NCBI RefSeq assembly: GCF_029625295.1
Contig: NZ_CP121112.1
Location: 1,426,001 to 1,490,000 of the forward strand
Direction: 5' to 3'
DNA: 64,000 nt
Origin: Flavobacterium gyeonganense
GTDB taxonomy: Bacteria; Bacteroidota; Bacteroidia; Flavobacteriales; Flavobacteriaceae
The position numbers and the translations under genes are program-made. Positions 61,646 through 64,000 of the stretch are shown one piece after another. Each line of letters starts with the position of its first letter. The stretch's first letter is position 1. The notes under the pieces were generated by a model, which saw only the letters and a program-made list of their open reading frames with translations, did not search any database and was not told where the DNA came from.

Positions 61646-64000
61646 CTAACTTTTCTTCACTACGAATAAAACTTTTTCTTTAATTTCTGATTGCGGAATT
61701 ACGACTTGTTTTCCTCCGTTAATATTTGCTTTTTTAGCGATACTTCCATTGGAAGCATTGATTGTATATACTTCGAAAGTTCCTTTGTAATTGGATAAAT
61801 CGATTGAAACATCCTGATCGTTTTTCAGATAAAAAAGATAGGCATTCCCTTTATTTTCCAGCTTCCAGAGCTTATCTGAGAAAGTAGTTCCTTCTGCAAA
61901 CTTCATACCAGCAAGGGCAGAATGAAAGGCAGAAAGTTCAATTTTTGGAACATTTGCTAATGAAGCTCCGGCCATTAATGCCGGCCATCCAAATCGTGGT
62001 GCTCCCATTGTGGAGTACAAGACTGCTTTTTCAGGATATTTTTCACGGTATTCGCGAACGGCTCGATATACCTGATCGTCTGTTTCTTTTCCGGTTTTGA
62101 TTTTACGTGCGTGCTGGCGTGGTGCGAGGTTTTTTCCACCTTCGGGAGCATATAGTGTTCCGTCTTCTCTGTAATACCAATATCTGATATCAATAACATC
62201 AACGGTTTTGGCTCTTTCGCTGTCATTTAAGATTGCGTCCTGAACATCTTTTGTGGCACTCAATACAATTTTTGATTCGTTGGTATGAGTCTTTTCGTAG
62301 TTTGCAATCACATCAATCCAAAATTGCATAAAGCTTAAAGGACCTGTATATTCGGCACTTGTGAGTTGCAGAACGTTAGCGTTATCTTTAAAATTTTCCA
62401 GATTTTTTTCGATAAAGGCTACGTGTAATTTACGGATGTCGGCATTTTTTACATCATAAAACTGCTCGGCAAGAAAAATCCTTTTGTCGCCTGCATAAGG
62501 AGGTGGTTCAGGCAATCCGGTTGTATTGATATTATTGGCTGGACGCCAAGGGGAACTTGCCCAATGCGCTCCGGCTTCTAAAATATTATGCTGAAAATAG
62601 GCTTCGTTAATTAAAATCTTATTTTTTTGGCCTGCTAATTCTGCAAAAGTTTTCAATCGGTTCCAATACCAGGCATTGTATCGGGTCAAATCGTATTTGC
62701 TCAAATGGTCCCAGGCAATTCCCTGTCCGCTTCTGTCGAAAGGCTGTTCGTAAAATGGCGCCCAAACATCGGCGTCTATTCTTCGGATGCGTTCGTGGTC
62801 GGCCATTCTTTGTTCGTACCACAATCCATAATTATGATCAATTGCCGATTTATTGTTTTCGACTAAATAATTTACGGTTTCCTCTAAATTATCGGTATAT
62901 CCAACTCCGTAATGTCCCGGAACAAATCGGGTAATATGCGGTCTTGATTTGGCAATCTCCGATTCGCGCAAACTACCTCTCCACCACGGTACGTCAACAA
63001 CTTCTCCGGTGATTACTCCTTTTGAAGTGGTTAATAATCCATTTGTTAAAGTAATTTTATCAGTGTTTGTATTCGTAACTGTATTGGCTTTTACTTCATC
63101 AATATGTTTTGCTTTGGCATAATCAATCGCAATTGGATTTCTTGCTGATGCTTTAGTAATAAATTCTTTTAAGGTTTCATTTAATTTATAAGCTTCGGCT
63201 GTTAAGGCTGTAGCTTGTTCAATTGTTGGACTTGAAGAAGGTTCTGTACCTAAGTCCATAATTTGAGCCTCCATTGGTAATTTCCCCAGACGCTGTTCCA
63301 GCAAAGCATAAAATAAACTTCTTGGGCTGATGTGATTGTTCACATCTTTCCAGTGTCCGTTTCCTGCCCACTGAGCCCAGACTCCAAATGCCCAGTTGTT
63401 GGCTGTTGGCGGACTGTAATTTTCTATTTTGGATGCCGATGTTTCCCAGATGACGCTATTAGCTACATTCCAGCCTAAACCTCTTCCGTCTTGTTCTTTG
63501 TTTTTGAAACTGATGGCGTTTCCGTCAATCAGTGAAACATCAAAAAGAATTCCGGTTGCCCAGCTTCCAACAGATCCGCTGAAACTGTATGACAGATGGG
63601 ATTCGCATTGTAAAAAAACATTCGGTCCTGCTGTAGCGTAACCTCCCACTACAAAATCATTATATCCAAATTCTGAATAACAACGCTGAAATAGCGTTTG
63701 TTGTCCTTCTGTATAAAAAGTATTCCTTCTAAAAGATGCGATTTCCGAAATTGGATTCAATGACAGACAATCTTCAACTGTAATTCTTTTGGCTGTTTTT
63801 AAAACCGAAACGGCTCCGCCTGCAAATTGTTCAAAATTGACTTGACGTACCCAAACATCTTCAGCATTTTCAACAGAAATTCCTGTCCATCGGTGCTGTT
63901 CATCTTTGGGATTTGTTGTGTCATATTCTGATTTCAAAGTCAGGTTTTCTACACCTATATTGTTAATTCGGCCTGACCAAGTGTAATTGACTATTGTTGA
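61646..64000 (-). CDS. Beta-helix plus TIM-barrel-like exported protein, 5' end beyond the window
   Basis: The open frame runs to base 64000 with no start inside the window (it reads TIVNYTWSGRINNIGVENLT at the edge), so the N-terminus is missing. The visible first about 200 residues form a right-handed beta-helix of pectate-lyase type (SEFGYNDFVVGGYATAGPN, SYSFSGSVGSWATG, ISFKNKEQDGRGLGWNVANS). A second part looks like a glycosidase-like barrel (HITRFVPGHYGVGYTD, IDADVWAPFYEQPF, GSIAKKANINGGKQVV at the end). From memory it resembles PUL proteins annotated DUF6298. Function unknown; the context suggests pectin side-chain work. Confidence 0.7.
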   Translation of the reverse strand, partial: STIVNYTWSGRINNIGVENLTLKSEYDTTNPKDEQHRWTGISVENAEDVWVRQVNFEQFAGGAVSVLKTAKRITVEDCLSLNPISEIASFRRNTFYTEGQQTLFQRCYSEFGYNDFVVGGYATAGPNVFLQCESHLSYSFSGSVGSWATGILFDVSLIDGNAISFKNKEQDGRGLGWNVANSVIWETSASKIENYSPPTANNWAFGVWAQWAGNGHWKDVNNHISPRSLFYALLEQRLGKLPMEAQIMDLGTEPSSSPTIEQATALTAEAYKLNETLKEFITKASARNPIAIDYAKAKHIDEVKANTVTNTNTDKITLTNGLLTTSKGVITGEVVDVPWWRGSLRESEIAKSRPHITRFVPGHYGVGYTDNLEETVNYLVENNKSAIDHNYGLWYEQRMADHERIRRIDADVWAPFYEQPFDRSGQGIAWDHLSKYDLTRYNAWYWNRLKTFAELAGQKNKILINEAYFQHNILEAGAHWASSPWRPANNINTTGLPEPPPYAGDKRIFLAEQFYDVKNADIRKLHVAFIEKNLENFKDNANVLQLTSAEYTGPLSFMQFWIDVIANYEKTHTNESKIVLSATKDVQDAILNDSERAKTVDVIDIRYWYYREDGTLYAPEGGKNLAPRQHARKIKTGKETDDQVYRAVREYREKYPEKAVLYSTMGAPRFGWPALMAGASLANVPKIELSAFHSALAGMKFAEGTTFSDKLWKLENKGNAYLFYLKNDQDVSIDLSNYKGTFEVYTINASNGSIAKKANINGGKQVVIPQSEIKEKVLFVVKKS

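Overview
The window looks like a chromosomal segment of a Flavobacterium-type Bacteroidota. It is AT-rich, its best promoters fit the Bacteroidota pattern TTTG-N19-TAnnTTTG (before tRNA-Val; weaker before the TonB-dependent receptor), and it is full of Bacteroidota families: SusC/D-era glycoside hydrolases, lipoproteins with a Cys lipobox, a FhuA-like receptor with a carboxypeptidase-regulatory plug extension, and PepSY proteins. Species cannot be fixed from sequence alone.

Layout. 0-5.6 kb: core genes (Glu/Leu/Phe/Val dehydrogenase, a TonB energy transducer convergent with exbB-exbD, folC, tRNA-Val). 5.6-15.7 kb: envelope and signalling genes (outer-membrane-type protein, a frameshifted DUF4403-like lipoprotein, a frameshifted small lipoprotein, a membrane protein/histidine kinase/LuxR-type response regulator trio, a ChaA-like Ca2+/H+ antiporter, DoxX, three small lipoproteins). 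16-22.7 kb: a tightly coupled catabolic operon (RuBisCO-like protein, DUF1537 acid-sugar kinase, Asp/Glu racemase-family protein), with an SBF-type transporter downstream and an MFS transporter divergent. 22.8-26.9 kb: a defence islet, with a 1070-residue reverse transcriptase-nitrilase fusion (DRT1/UG1 type) beside a ParE-like toxin-antitoxin pair. 26.9-64 kb: a large pectin-type polysaccharide utilisation region, nearly all on the minus strand: GH2 x2, a GH67N-like enzyme, an exported sugar isomerase/epimerase-like protein, two sialidase-like propellers, GH78 x2, an (alpha/alpha)6 lipoprotein, GH95, an esterase, GH43-like, GH28, a GH140-type apiosidase and a beta-helix protein running off the right end. 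It is interrupted by a plus-strand receptor/PepSY iron-uptake pair, a Bro-N protein and an HNH nuclease. No SusC/SusD pair or hybrid two-component regulator is visible here.

How it fits together. GH140, GH95, GH78, GH2 and GH28 together resemble enzymes for rhamnogalacturonan II (or another apiose-bearing pectin). Family knowledge ties the RuBisCO-like protein plus DUF1537 kinase to apionate catabolism, so the 16-22 kb operon may consume the apiose released by the 60-kb enzyme; that link is inference. The reverse transcriptase fusion is the clearest non-metabolic system.

Two sequence-level themes recur. First, four genes are broken in the same way, each one base short in an A/T run of 7-8, which suggests systematic homopolymer under-calling (or slippage). 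Second, intergenic spaces hold several families of palindromic repeats, one of which (seven copies) shows paired compensatory changes like a structured RNA.
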